Below, piece after piece: positions 1-8,800 of a stretch of 64,000 nt of DNA (within the stretch, counting starts at the first letter, position 1; every line of letters starts with the position of its first letter). The stretch is from positions 558,001-622,000 of the forward strand of contig NZ_CP031705.1 of the NCBI RefSeq assembly GCF_022701255.1, read 5' to 3'. This DNA comes from Microcoleus vaginatus HSN003. Lineage in GTDB: Bacteria > Cyanobacteriota > Cyanobacteriia > Cyanobacteriales > Microcoleaceae. The notes under the pieces were generated by a model, which saw nothing but the letters and a program-made list of their open reading frames with translations, was not told the origin of the DNA and made no database searches. Position numbers and translations under genes: made by a program.

Positions 1-507
1 CAGGAACTGCGGGTAGCTGTCAGCAGTTTGAGTCCGACACTTAATCGCATCAACCAAGGACAATTGCTGAACAATTTAGAAGTTTTATCAGCGAATGCTG
101 CCCAAGCTTCTGGTAGTTTGCGAGATTTATCCAGCCAAGTAAACAATCCCGCTAATTTGCTATTATTGCAGCAAACTCTAGATTCTGCACGAGCTACATT
201 TCAGAACGTGCAGAAAATTACTTCCGACGTGGATGATTTGACGGGAGATCCGGCTTTCCGCAACAACATTCGCAGGTTGTTTAACGGATTGGGAGGCTTA
301 TTGGGTTCGACAGAACAACTGCGACAGCAAGTTAAAGTCACTCAAACATTAGCTCCCCTTTCTGAAAAAGTAAATGTGAGTACACCTGCTAGAAATCAAT
401 CAGTAGAGCCTGGATTTCCCAGCTTGCACAAACCGAAAAAATTGCCTGTTATACCTTCTCAAACTGCCAGGTCAGCAGAACCAGTGGCTCCAGAAAATAC
501 CCCTTAA
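1..507 (+). CDS. MCE/MlaD-type lipid transport protein, C-terminal part
   Basis: This is the 3' end of a gene that begins before the window; the frame is open from base 1. The visible 168 residues are helical and polar (repeated N, Q, L and S), followed by a Pro/Ser/Thr-rich tail from about residue 120. The pattern of long amphipathic helices with 'LLSTEQL'-like and 'LRDLSSQVNNPANLL' stretches is that of the C-terminal region of cyanobacterial MCE-family substrate-binding proteins (MlaD/Ttg2C type), which work with an ABC transporter moving lipids between envelope membranes. The diagnostic MCE domain itself lies outside the window, so the family call rests only on the tail and is moderate. 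Confidence 0.6.
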   Translation, partial: QELRVAVSSLSPTLNRINQGQLLNNLEVLSANAAQASGSLRDLSSQVNNPANLLLLQQTLDSARATFQNVQKITSDVDDLTGDPAFRNNIRRLFNGLGGLLGSTEQLRQQVKVTQTLAPLSEKVNVSTPARNQSVEPGFPSLHKPKKLPVIPSQTARSAEPVAPENTP

Positions 508-553
508 AACGGGGTATTATTGAATAACCGCCATTGCAAGATTCGCGACTTCC

Positions 554-640
554 TCTAGTTAGTAAGGTGGGCAATACGCACTCCGATTACAGCTAGTTAA
601 TAAGGTGCGCCTTTCGCACCCGGCATTAAAGTTATTGTCC
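554..640. repeat. degenerate dispersed repeat GTTAGTAAGGTGGGC
   Basis: The spacer between the MCE gene and the Uma2 gene holds two related segments, TTAGTAAGGTGGGCAATACG and AGTTAATAAGGTGCGCC. The first shares TTAGTAAGGTGGGCA with the perfect hairpin at 29491-29529. The second forms its own small hairpin (GGTGCG/CGCACC). They look like decayed copies of a small palindromic dispersed element. Confidence 0.55.
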
Positions 641-686
641 AAATCCTATTAAACAAAAACTCTTTCTATCGAAACAAGGAAAACCA

Positions 687-1484
687 ATGACGCAAACATT
701 GTCGAAACCGGACGCAACCAAAAGTCAGTATACTGTAACTTGGGAAAAATTGCCAGATGACTTTAAATTACCAGATGATCCTGTGGAAAACATCGACCAA
801 CCACTTTTAGCCGCCGCCCTGCGAGAAGCCTTGGATCTCGCAGGATTTATCCTAGCTTCAATGCTAATAGCTTCCAATTTTGGACTGTGTGTCAAAGTTA
901 ACGACAAAACAGTAGTAAAAGCACCAGATTGGGTGTACGTTCCCTCGGTATTGCCAACAGAACCAGGAGAAGTTCGCCGTAGTTATACGCCTAATGCTGA
1001 GGGAGAAGTACCTGCTGTAGTGATGGAATTTTTATCGGATACTGACGGCAGTGAATATTCAAATAAACCGACATATCCTTACGGGAAATGGCGGTTTTAT
1101 GAGCGAATTTTGCAAGTACCGATTTATGTAATTTTTGAACCCAAATCGGGAGTGTTGGAAGTGTACAGACTCTCGACATCGGGAGAATACGAACTGCAAG
1201 AACCGGATGCTAATCAGCGATTCTGGATAGAATCAATGGGTTTATTTCTGGGGGTTTGGGAAGGTGAAAAATCTCAGAGAATTGGTTATTGGTTGCGCTG
1301 GTGGGATGAGAATGGCAATTTGCTGCTGTGGGGTGCCGAACGGGTGGAAGAGGAACGCCAGCGCGCCGAAGAGGAACGCCACAGGGCCGAAGAGGAACGC
1401 CACAGGGCCGAAGAGGAACGCCACAGGGCCGATCGACTAATGGCATACTTGAGAAGTCAGGGCGTCAATCCTGATGGCATTTGA
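687..1484 (+). CDS. Uma2-family (DUF820) endonuclease-like protein
   Basis: 265 aa. The central part (about residues 75-200) has the Uma2/DUF820 pattern of the large clade found in cyanobacteria: 'PDWVYVPSVLP', then 'PAVVMEFLSDTDGSEYS', then 'GKWRFYERILQVPIYVIF', a PD-(D/E)xK-like nuclease fold. The biological role of these proteins is not established. The last 50 residues are a charged coiled coil made of a heptad (RAEEERH) repeated four times, encoded by near-identical 21-nt units at about 1350-1433, so its length could vary by slippage. An ATG at 687 follows an AAGGAAA stretch. It is one of five Uma2 loci in the window and one of only two that are intact. Confidence 0.8.
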   Translation: MTQTLSKPDATKSQYTVTWEKLPDDFKLPDDPVENIDQPLLAAALREALDLAGFILASMLIASNFGLCVKVNDKTVVKAPDWVYVPSVLPTEPGEVRRSYTPNAEGEVPAVVMEFLSDTDGSEYSNKPTYPYGKWRFYERILQVPIYVIFEPKSGVLEVYRLSTSGEYELQEPDANQRFWIESMGLFLGVWEGEKSQRIGYWLRWWDENGNLLLWGAERVEEERQRAEEERHRAEEERHRAEEERHRADRLMAYLRSQGVNPDGI

Positions 1485-1599
1485 AGGTGTGAGAGGTCGA
1501 TCGACCTTTCGGCCCTTAATCCAATCCCATTTTGATTGCCCAATCGAGTCAGCAAGGACGTTTGAGATTTAAAATAACCACAATTAAGGAGCGATGGGG

Positions 1600-1618
1600 A
1601 TGACGGCAACAACATTAA
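1600..1618 (+). pseudogene. 5' stub of IS-interrupted Uma2 gene
   Basis: ATG at 1600 (preceded by AAGGAGCGATGGGG, a good ribosome-binding site; an in-frame ATG also lies at 1594) encodes M-T-A-T-T-L before the inserted IS begins. With the IS and one TTAA copy removed, the frame joins exactly to 2986 and reads MTATTLKEKLDRPLLFPG, a typical Uma2 N-terminus. Confidence 0.8.
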
Positions 1619-2981
1619 CGGGACTTGAACAAAATTCAAGCCCAAACATAGCCCAAACCTGCTATGTGTATGGCAAATACGTCACCATTATCTTGGAGCC
1701 AACCGACAAATCTATAAGATATAGCCGTTCTAAAAGCTAACAAAGCATCAGTAAAAGTCTTTAAAGGTTTGTTTGCCCAACGCCGTCTCAATCCTCCTGT
1801 CAACTGTTGCCAAACAATAAAAGTGTAAGCGCAAAAAACTAATATCAAATGTCGGTGAAGGCTTTTTATGCTTCTCACTTGATATTCTTTTAGCCCTAAC
1901 CAGCCTTTTGCCTCACGGTAAAACACTTCCACCCAATTACGTTGAGAATAAGTTGTAATTATCCATGTCCCTGTTGCTTGAGTCACCGCAGCGTTAGTAA
2001 TTAAATAGTCAACCTCTGTCGCTTCAGATAAACTAGCAGCATTCATTACGATAGCTATTGTTCTAGTTCCTGAAAAGGCTGACATTTCTACTTCTACCGT
2101 TGCCACCCACACTGTTCTTGGGACTTCTAAATCTAATTGAATCGCTGTAAATGCTTGTGCCTGAAGTCTTTTCGCTAGTTCGTCTAGTCTAGTCTCTACT
2201 TTTATTTCATTACTTTTTAATTGATAAATTACTTTGCGGTTTTTCGCTAAGCCTGCTACATATTTTAACTTCTTTGATTCTAATTGCTTCAAAAATGTAC
2301 TATTGTTCCCATACCCGGCATCTACTAATACTACTCCTGGTCGTAAGCCTAATTCCAGGCTTTTCTCTACCAATTTTAATGCTAGCTCTGGTTTTTTTAT
2401 GAATGATGGGTCGGCTTTACCTCCAGCTAGTGAACTCGCGTGTTGATATAATTCAACGTCTAATGGTAGGCTTTTTACTCCATCATATAAATGGGTCGTC
2501 ACTACCACTACCCCGTTGTCTGTTTTCCCAACTTCTCCTATATATTGTCGACCGACTCCAGCAGTTTCCTTACCACTTTTTCGATGTCCCGAATCATCTA
2601 TTATTAAAGTAAAACCCCTTTTAAGCTTTGTTTGATTGCATTCCTGCATCACTTCTTTGCGTCGTTCGTTGAGCCGCTCGGCATCCCAGGTCGCTTCCGT
2701 CAAGAAATGGTGCAATCGGTGGTAAACCACACCTACGGCGTTATTAGACATCTGAGTGATGTTTTTTCGCTCGCTTGGACCCAATAATCCTCCCAAATAG
2801 TGTCTAAACCCTTTTTTTTGGGCTTGATGCCTGAAGACCTCATCGAACCGATGACACCATTTCTCAAAGCATGGGGGCATGGCGTCGGGCGTGGTTTCTT
2901 TCATGGGTGTGACGGGAACGTTAAATGCTTACCCTACTTACATTATAGCTTACTTATCTCTGATTTATTGTTTAAGTCCCG
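1619..2981. mobile_element. IS701-family insertion sequence
   Basis: A 1,363-bp element. Its ends are imperfect inverted repeats: left CGGGACTTGAACAA at 1619, and right, read on the other strand from 2981, CGGGACTTAAACAA (13 of 14 identical). It is flanked by TTAA on both sides (1615-1618 and 2982-2985), fitting the 4-bp YTAR-type target duplication of the IS701 family. It interrupts the Uma2 gene that starts at 1600 and resumes at 2986. One transposase gene fills it, on the minus strand. Confidence 0.88.
1636..2904 (-). CDS. IS701-family transposase
   Basis: 422 aa DDE-type transposase. Recognisable stretches are 'FTLIIDDSGHRKSGKETAGV' (first catalytic Asp region), 'GRQYIGEVGKTDNGVVVVTT' typical of IS701/IS4-like enzymes, 'GVVLVDAGYGNN' (second Asp) and 'QRNWVEVFYREAKGWLGLKE' (the YREK-like region with the catalytic Glu). 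It is full length with no internal stop, so it may be active. It is read opposite to the Uma2 gene it interrupts. It belongs to the same family as the transposase at 43270-44610 but is clearly a different element. Confidence 0.9.
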   Translation of the reverse strand: MKETTPDAMPPCFEKWCHRFDEVFRHQAQKKGFRHYLGGLLGPSERKNITQMSNNAVGVVYHRLHHFLTEATWDAERLNERRKEVMQECNQTKLKRGFTLIIDDSGHRKSGKETAGVGRQYIGEVGKTDNGVVVVTTHLYDGVKSLPLDVELYQHASSLAGGKADPSFIKKPELALKLVEKSLELGLRPGVVLVDAGYGNNSTFLKQLESKKLKYVAGLAKNRKVIYQLKSNEIKVETRLDELAKRLQAQAFTAIQLDLEVPRTVWVATVEVEMSAFSGTRTIAIVMNAASLSEATEVDYLITNAAVTQATGTWIITTYSQRNWVEVFYREAKGWLGLKEYQVRSIKSLHRHLILVFCAYTFIVWQQLTGGLRRRWANKPLKTFTDALLAFRTAISYRFVGWLQDNGDVFAIHIAGLGYVWA

Positions 2982-3790
2982 TTAAAAGAAAAATTAGATC
3001 GGCCGTTGCTATTTCCAGGATTAACGTGGGAACAATTCAAAACCTTAGAACCGATGCTGGATATTCCAGGGGTTCGGCTGTCTTTTTTAGATGGGATACT
3101 GGAGATTCAGAAAATGCCTGGAAGAAAACCCGAAACAGCCAAGGGACGTATCGGTGCGTTGGTAGAAACTTACATGATGGCGGCAGGAATCGATTTCACC
3201 CCTACGGAGTCTCGGACATTAGAAAATGAATCGCGACTGGTGAAGTGTGAAGCAGACAAGTCTTATGAATTGGGTACTGACAGGGAACGTCCAGATTTAG
3301 CGATCGAAGTAGTCGTCACTAGCGGCGGAATTGATAAGCTAGAGGCTTACAAACGGCTGCAAATCCCTGAAGTCGGGTTTTGGGAAAATAGCCGACCGTC
3401 TCTCTATGCTCTCAGAGAGAAAGGATACGAAGAGATTGCGAGTTCCCAATTGCTCCCAGAACTCGATATTGGTTTACTCGTCAGGTGTGTTAATATGCCG
3501 AGTCATGTTGAGGCAATTAAGGAATTCAAAAGGGCGATAAATCTCAATACTACCAACAGGAATATAGCTATCAATTAATTACTAAAAGTCGCCGTGAAGT
3601 GCTGCAACGGCGTTTAGAAATAGATGGAAAAGTCATCGGTTTTTATCTGAAAGATAATGGAGAAAAATTACTGCTTCCTGATGAATTACCCTCAGCACTA
3701 GAAGCGGAAAGCCAGTGTGCTGCTGAACTCGATTCTTTGCTAGCGCGTTACCGAGATCGGTTTGGTCAATTGCCTGAGAGTAACGGCTAA
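2982..3790 (+). pseudogene. Uma2-family gene, main fragment, IS-interrupted and frameshifted
   Basis: After the IS the frame continues from codon 6. The longest open part runs from a TTG at 3006 to 3578 and contains the Uma2 core ('LTWEQFKTLEPMLDIPGVRLSFLDG', 'ERPDLAIEVVVTSGGIDKLEAYKRLQIPEVGFWE', then 'LLVRCVNMPSHVEAIKEFKRAI'). It then enters a short nonsense tail and stops at 3578. A second frame, open from 3521, takes over with KSQYYQQEYSYQLITK and runs to 3790 (...DRFGQLPESNG). A one-base loss near 3537-3540 would explain the split, giving a gene of about 270 codons. Alternatively the downstream frame is a remnant of a separate gene. The sequence is either a real pseudogene or, for the frameshift only, a sequencing slip. 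Confidence 0.7.
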
Positions 3791-3906
3791 AAAGTCAGGG
3801 TGCGATCGCGCTTCACCAATCTCGCTCGCCCGCGTGTTATTGTTACCTAAATGTCCTTGACAAATCTCTGGTGTTGTGTCCACGGCTAGAAGTGGTCTCA
3901 AATTTT

Positions 3907-5343
3907 GTAATTGCTCAACTAGGGGAAAAAAGGGAGCCATCAGTAGAGAGAGCTTGTTGAATAGATTGATAAGCAGTTAAACCCTGACGCTTGCCAGTAT
4001 TAACAACTGAACGAACGGCAGCAAACAAATCTCGCCCCCATTCCGAACGGAAGCCATTGGTCACACGGCGAAATATCACGCTCATCCGAATCGCCTGTTC
4101 ACTACTATTATTCGTGGGTGGAATTGTCGCATCTTCCAGAAATAGAAATAAATTGTCAATCAGCCCACCGTAACGTTTTCGTAACCGTATACCATCGGGA
4201 TGCTGTGGTGCTAAATCCAAAATTTTGGTTAATCTTTCCTGTAAATTTATTCGATATCTCAAGAGTCTAGTATCATCCATATTCTCCCGTTGCCGATGGA
4301 TGATCAAAGCCCTTAATAATAACCTCTTCATCGCTGGGGCAAAAATTCTGTCCCCTGCATCAATCGCATATTGGCAATCCCGCAGTTGATGAGCCAAACA
4401 CACTTGCCATTGTGGTGCGGGGTGATTTTTTTGAGCGCTAAATAAGTCTGACACCCAGATATCAGGACGATGTTCTCCTAGAACTTCGTTAATTACCCCA
4501 GTTCCTCGACTCGGACGGATGACGTGTAAACAAACATCTTGGTTCTGAAACACCCACTCCCACTGATTCTGTCCATTAACTCTCGCGCTGGTTTCATCTG
4601 AACAAATTAATTTTGCCCGCCGCAACCGATGAAGTATTTGAGTTACTTGGTCATCTAAACTCGTTTTGACTTTCTCTAATAGGTTGGCGATTGCTCCAAC
4701 TGAAATCTTGAGTCCAAAGACAGATGCAAATATGGACGATAGCCGTTCGTAGCTGATGGCATGAGTGTAACGCAGATATGTAACTAAGCTTTGAATAGAA
4801 CTGCCAAACGGTGAACCTGGTTCCATTCCCAATGGTACAGGTGCAACATACTCAGCCTGACAGCAGGCACACTGACCACCATAACGTTCGATTCGGGTGA
4901 TGATCGGGCGAATTGGGGGTAGTTCGATTTTTTCGTAGACCGATTGCAATTTTTGGGTGGCGGCGGTGACTTTCTCTCCACACTGGGGGCAATTTTTGAC
5001 TTGGGCGATGATTGTTTGGTCGGGATGAGGATGTAGTTCTCTTCCCCCTCCGACTCTTCCTAGGCTTCTTTGTCTTTTTATTCCTTGAATTTTCGACGGC
5101 TTAATGTTCGGCTTGAATCCTTTGGATGGTTGAGTGCTGGAATTTTTGCTAGTTTTAGTGGGAGATGAGCCTGGTTTTGGTTCGTATGTGGCTAATGCTG
5201 CGCTAAGTTTTTGGATTTCTTGCCATAGCTCTACTATCAAGGCTTCTTTTGCCTCGTTCGATAGTTGCTTTAAGTCGGGGAGTTTTTCCATTCCTTTATC
5301 TAATGTCTATCTCGTCTTCTTGTCAAGGGGGTTGAGCAATTAC
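3907..5343. mobile_element. IS66-family-like insertion sequence
   Basis: A 1,437-bp element bounded by perfect 13-bp inverted repeats, GTAATTGCTCAAC at 3907-3919 and its complement at 5331-5343. The GTAA start is usual for IS66 ends. Flanks are CAAATTTT on the left and AAAATTTT on the right, matching at 7 of 8 bases, which fits the 8-bp target duplication of this family. Because the flank is itself symmetric, the inverted match extends outward to about 20 bp. It carries one gene, without the small accessory tnpA/tnpB genes of classical IS66. Confidence 0.85.
3915..5291 (-). CDS. IS66-family transposase (TnpC-type)
   Basis: 458 aa. The N-terminal helix (residues 1-40) leads into a Ser/Thr/Lys-rich linker. 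A zinc-binding region follows with CPQCGEK and CACCQAEY, and then the DDE domain: 'LICSDETSARVNGQNQWEWV' (first Asp), 'WVSDLFSAQ' (second Asp) and 'NNSSEQAIRMSVIFRRVTNGFRSEWG' (catalytic Glu, the classic IS66 signature). The gene is intact and fills the element. The ATG at 5291 is the first in frame and lies 40 bp inside the right end. Confidence 0.92.
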   Translation of the reverse strand: MEKLPDLKQLSNEAKEALIVELWQEIQKLSAALATYEPKPGSSPTKTSKNSSTQPSKGFKPNIKPSKIQGIKRQRSLGRVGGGRELHPHPDQTIIAQVKNCPQCGEKVTAATQKLQSVYEKIELPPIRPIITRIERYGGQCACCQAEYVAPVPLGMEPGSPFGSSIQSLVTYLRYTHAISYERLSSIFASVFGLKISVGAIANLLEKVKTSLDDQVTQILHRLRRAKLICSDETSARVNGQNQWEWVFQNQDVCLHVIRPSRGTGVINEVLGEHRPDIWVSDLFSAQKNHPAPQWQVCLAHQLRDCQYAIDAGDRIFAPAMKRLLLRALIIHRQRENMDDTRLLRYRINLQERLTKILDLAPQHPDGIRLRKRYGGLIDNLFLFLEDATIPPTNNSSEQAIRMSVIFRRVTNGFRSEWGRDLFAAVRSVVNTGKRQGLTAYQSIQQALSTDGSLFSPS

Positions 5344-5447
5344 AAAATTTTTAATGGCCAAGGGCGATCGTTTTGCGATCGAACTTGGGCAATCTAGAGA
5401 TAGGCGCTTCTTGAGTGCCTGGAAAACAGCGAGGCCAAGAGTTAGCA

Positions 5448-5840
5448 ATGGAAAGCACACAGAAAAAATCTAGCCCTCGTCCAGTTAATAAGGGCGATCG
5501 AATTAAGCAGATTTTTGCGTTAGTATCAATGGTTGGCTTTGGTGGTTCTGCGATTTTTGGTATGGTGAGTCTGTTCGGCAGCGGTTTGAGCAGCCAGCAC
5601 CAGCAAAAATCTGCTCCGGTAGCCGTTTCTCAGGAATCTTTGCTGGCGGCGCAGGAACGGGGATATGAGACGGTTTTGCAGCGGGAACCGCAGAATCAGA
5701 CGGCTCTGGAGGGGTTGGCAAATGTGCGGTTGCAGATGAATAATGGGAAAGGGGCGATCGAGCCTTTGGAGAAGTTGGTGAAGCTAAATCCCGCGCGATC
5801 GGATTATAAGGCGCTATTGGCGCAGGCGAAGGGGAAGTAG
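5448..5840 (+). CDS. short membrane-anchored TPR-like protein
   Basis: 130 aa from the ATG at 5448. One N-terminal membrane segment (about residues 20-45, 'IFALVSMVGFGGSAIFGMVSLFG') is followed by a Gln/Ser linker and about two TPR-like helices ('LLAAQERGYETVLQREPQN', 'GAIEPLEKLVKLNP'). It is a paralogue of the 308-aa protein at 26436-27362, which has the same membrane anchor and first repeat but many more TPR units. It may be a natural short form or a truncated copy. It stands directly beside the IS66 element, so loss of the 3' part by past rearrangement is possible. Its partner is unknown. Confidence 0.7.
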   Translation: MESTQKKSSPRPVNKGDRIKQIFALVSMVGFGGSAIFGMVSLFGSGLSSQHQQKSAPVAVSQESLLAAQERGYETVLQREPQNQTALEGLANVRLQMNNGKGAIEPLEKLVKLNPARSDYKALLAQAKGK

Positions 5841-5890
5841 TAGGCGATCGGTAAGCCAATAAACAAGTTGAAAACAGGCTCTCTAAAATA

Positions 5891-8800
5891 ATGGAAAATA
5901 ACGTTTTAGATTATGAACTCAACCGTCTGATTCCTCCTGAAATTAAAAACGATGATTTTTACAGAGCCATCCAAAATATTGCCAAAGAAGAAGATATTCA
6001 AACAGTTTTAGAAATAGGCTCCTCTTCAGGGCAAGGTAGCACAGAAGCATTTGTAACCGGGCTGCGGGCAAATCCCAATCAGCCAACATTATTCTGCCTA
6101 GAAATTTCAAAGCCTCGGTTTGCAGAACTCCAAAATACTTACAAGGACGATCCTTTTGTAAAGTGCTACAACGTCTCGTCTGTTTCACTAGAACAGTTTG
6201 CTGATGAAGAGCAAGTCATTAAATTTTACAAAAGCAATCAGACAAATCTGAACTACTATCCACTTGAACAGGTTATAAACTGGCTGCATCAGGATATTGA
6301 ATATATAAAGCAATCAGGGGTATCAGGGAGGGGTATCGCTCAAATTAAAGAACAAAACAATATAGATTTTTTTGACGTTGTACTAATAGATGGATCTGAA
6401 TTTACTGGAAGTTCAGAACTAGACGAGGTTTGTGGAGCAAAATATATTATTTTAGATGATATTAATACATTTAAAAATTATCACAATCTCCAGCGGATGT
6501 ATCAGAATTCCGATTATACTGTGATAACCGAAAACAATAGTGTACGCAATGGGTTTGCGATTTTCAAGAAAAGGGCAGTTCAACCAGTCAGTTATACAAC
6601 TATTCAGTCTGCTGTTGAAGCCATTCAAGGTTTCATGGTTCCAGGGCAAGAAGAGTACCTTTTCAATAAAGTAAAGTCCCTCCCCAATGATGCTGTAATC
6701 GTTGAAATAGGATCGTACAAAGGACGCTCCACCGTTGCCATGTCCTATGCCTGTATAGGCACTAATCGAAAAATTTATTGCATAGATACATGGGACGGAA
6801 ATGATACGGACTTTTCGGACAGAAAGTTTTTTGATATATGGCAAGAAAATATAGAAAAAAATGGATTATCTCAATATGTAGTACCATTGCGGGGTTATTC
6901 GCATCAAATATTAAGCCAGTGGGAAGGATTAACAGGAGACAAAGCAATTGATTTTATTTTTATTGATGGTTCTCATCAGTTTTTAGACGTTTTGAAAGAC
7001 TATGAGCAGTCATTCCCCCTTGTCAAAGATGGCGGATGGATAGCGTTTCACGACGTTGTACCTACTTGGCCGGGTTCTGAACGTGTATGGCACAATATTG
7101 CTAAACATCGCTTGCTCAATCATGAGTATTCGTCAACTCTCGCCTGCGGTCAAAAAAATTCTACTGCTTTCTCCTCTACTTCATCACCCGAATTACCGAT
7201 TCACTTCTTTACTATTGTCCTCAATGGTGAACCATTCATCGAGTATCACATAGAAGTATTCAAACAACTCCCCTATAAATGGCATTGGCATATAGTCGAG
7301 GGTGTAGCGGACTTGAAGCATGATACAGCGTGGTCTTTGCGAAATGGCGGACGTATTACCGAGGAAATCCACTCCAAGGGACGCAGCAATGACGGCACAG
7401 CAGAATACCTAGAGGAACTGGCACAGCTATATCCAGAAAATGTCACTGTTTATCGTAAACCGGAGGGTATTTTCTGGGAAGGCAAACGTGAAATGGTTAA
7501 TGCACCGTTGGAAAATATTAATCAGGAATGTTTGCTATGGCAAGTAGATGTTGATGAATTGTGGACTGTCGAGCAAATCTGCACAGCGCGACAGATGTTC
7601 ATCTATCATCCTGAAAAAACAGCGGCTTTCTATTGGTGCTGGTATTTTGTAGGAGAGAAGTTGGTGATTAGCAGTCGCAACTGTTACGCTCAGAATCCTG
7701 CACAAGAATGGTTGCGAACGTGGAGGTTTAAGCCTGGTCATGTCTGGGTACGCCATGAACCCCCCATTTTAGCTGAACCTTTACCAGATGGTGAGTTGAG
7801 AAATGTGGCAGAGTTCAACGCTTTTCGACACGAAGAAACAGAAAACCTGGGATTAGTTTTCCAGCACTTTGCTTATGTGATACCAGAACAATTGAGGTTT
7901 AAAGAAAAATATTATGGCTATACCAATGCTCTCTCGCAATGGACAGCTTTGCAGCAGCAGACTAAATTTCCAGCTCTATTACGCCAGTATTTAGGCTGGG
8001 TGCAGGATGGAACAACCGTTGATACTGCCGAGTCCTGCGGTGTAGTCCCGATCGCACAGAAAGAACTTAAAGGCGCGGGTTGGCATTTTCTAGCATCAGA
8101 TGATTTACCAAATAAAACTTTAATAACCCCCACGGAAGATCCTAAAATTATCATTGATGGCGTGTTTTTCCAACTCTACAGCACAGGAATTGCTCGGGTC
8201 TGGAAATCTTTGCTAGAAGAATGGGCCAAAAACGGTTTTGCCAAGCATCTCGTAGTTCTTGACAGGGCTGGAACTGCACCAAAAATTTCTGGAATCTGGT
8301 ATCGCAATGTACCACGTTATGACTACGAAAGCACGGATGCTGACCGCGAAATGTTGCAGCAAGTCTGCGATGAGGAAGGTGCTAATTTATTTATCTCCAC
8401 TTACTATACAACGCCACTATCAACCCCTTCTGTGTTCATGGCTTATGACATGATTCCTGAAGTTTTAGGAGCGAATTTTAATGATCCTATGTGGCAAGAA
8501 AAGCACTATGCGATTCGCCACGCATCTGCATACATTTCAATTTCAGAAAATACAGCCCGTGACCTGATAAAGTTCTTTCCCGATATTTCTTCCGAGTTGG
8601 TAACAGTTGCTCACTGTGGACTTTCAACTATTTTTTCACCAGCGCGCCAAGAAGATATTAATGGTTTTAAAACCAAGTATGGGATATCCAAACCCTACTT
8701 TATTTCTGTCGGAGGTGGCTCGGACTATAAAAATATTAAATTATTCTTTCAAGCTTTTGGTCAACTTGCCAGCAAACAAGGTTTTGAAATTGTGTGTACA

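Noticed and set aside
1210..1446. Antisense ORFs opposite the coiled tail of the Uma2 gene
   Set aside because: They are shadows of the 21-nt repeat, low-complexity and without any homologue-like pattern.
3740..3940. Minus-strand ORF crossing the IS66 left end
   Set aside because: It spans the IS boundary and combines unrelated sequence; no independent support.
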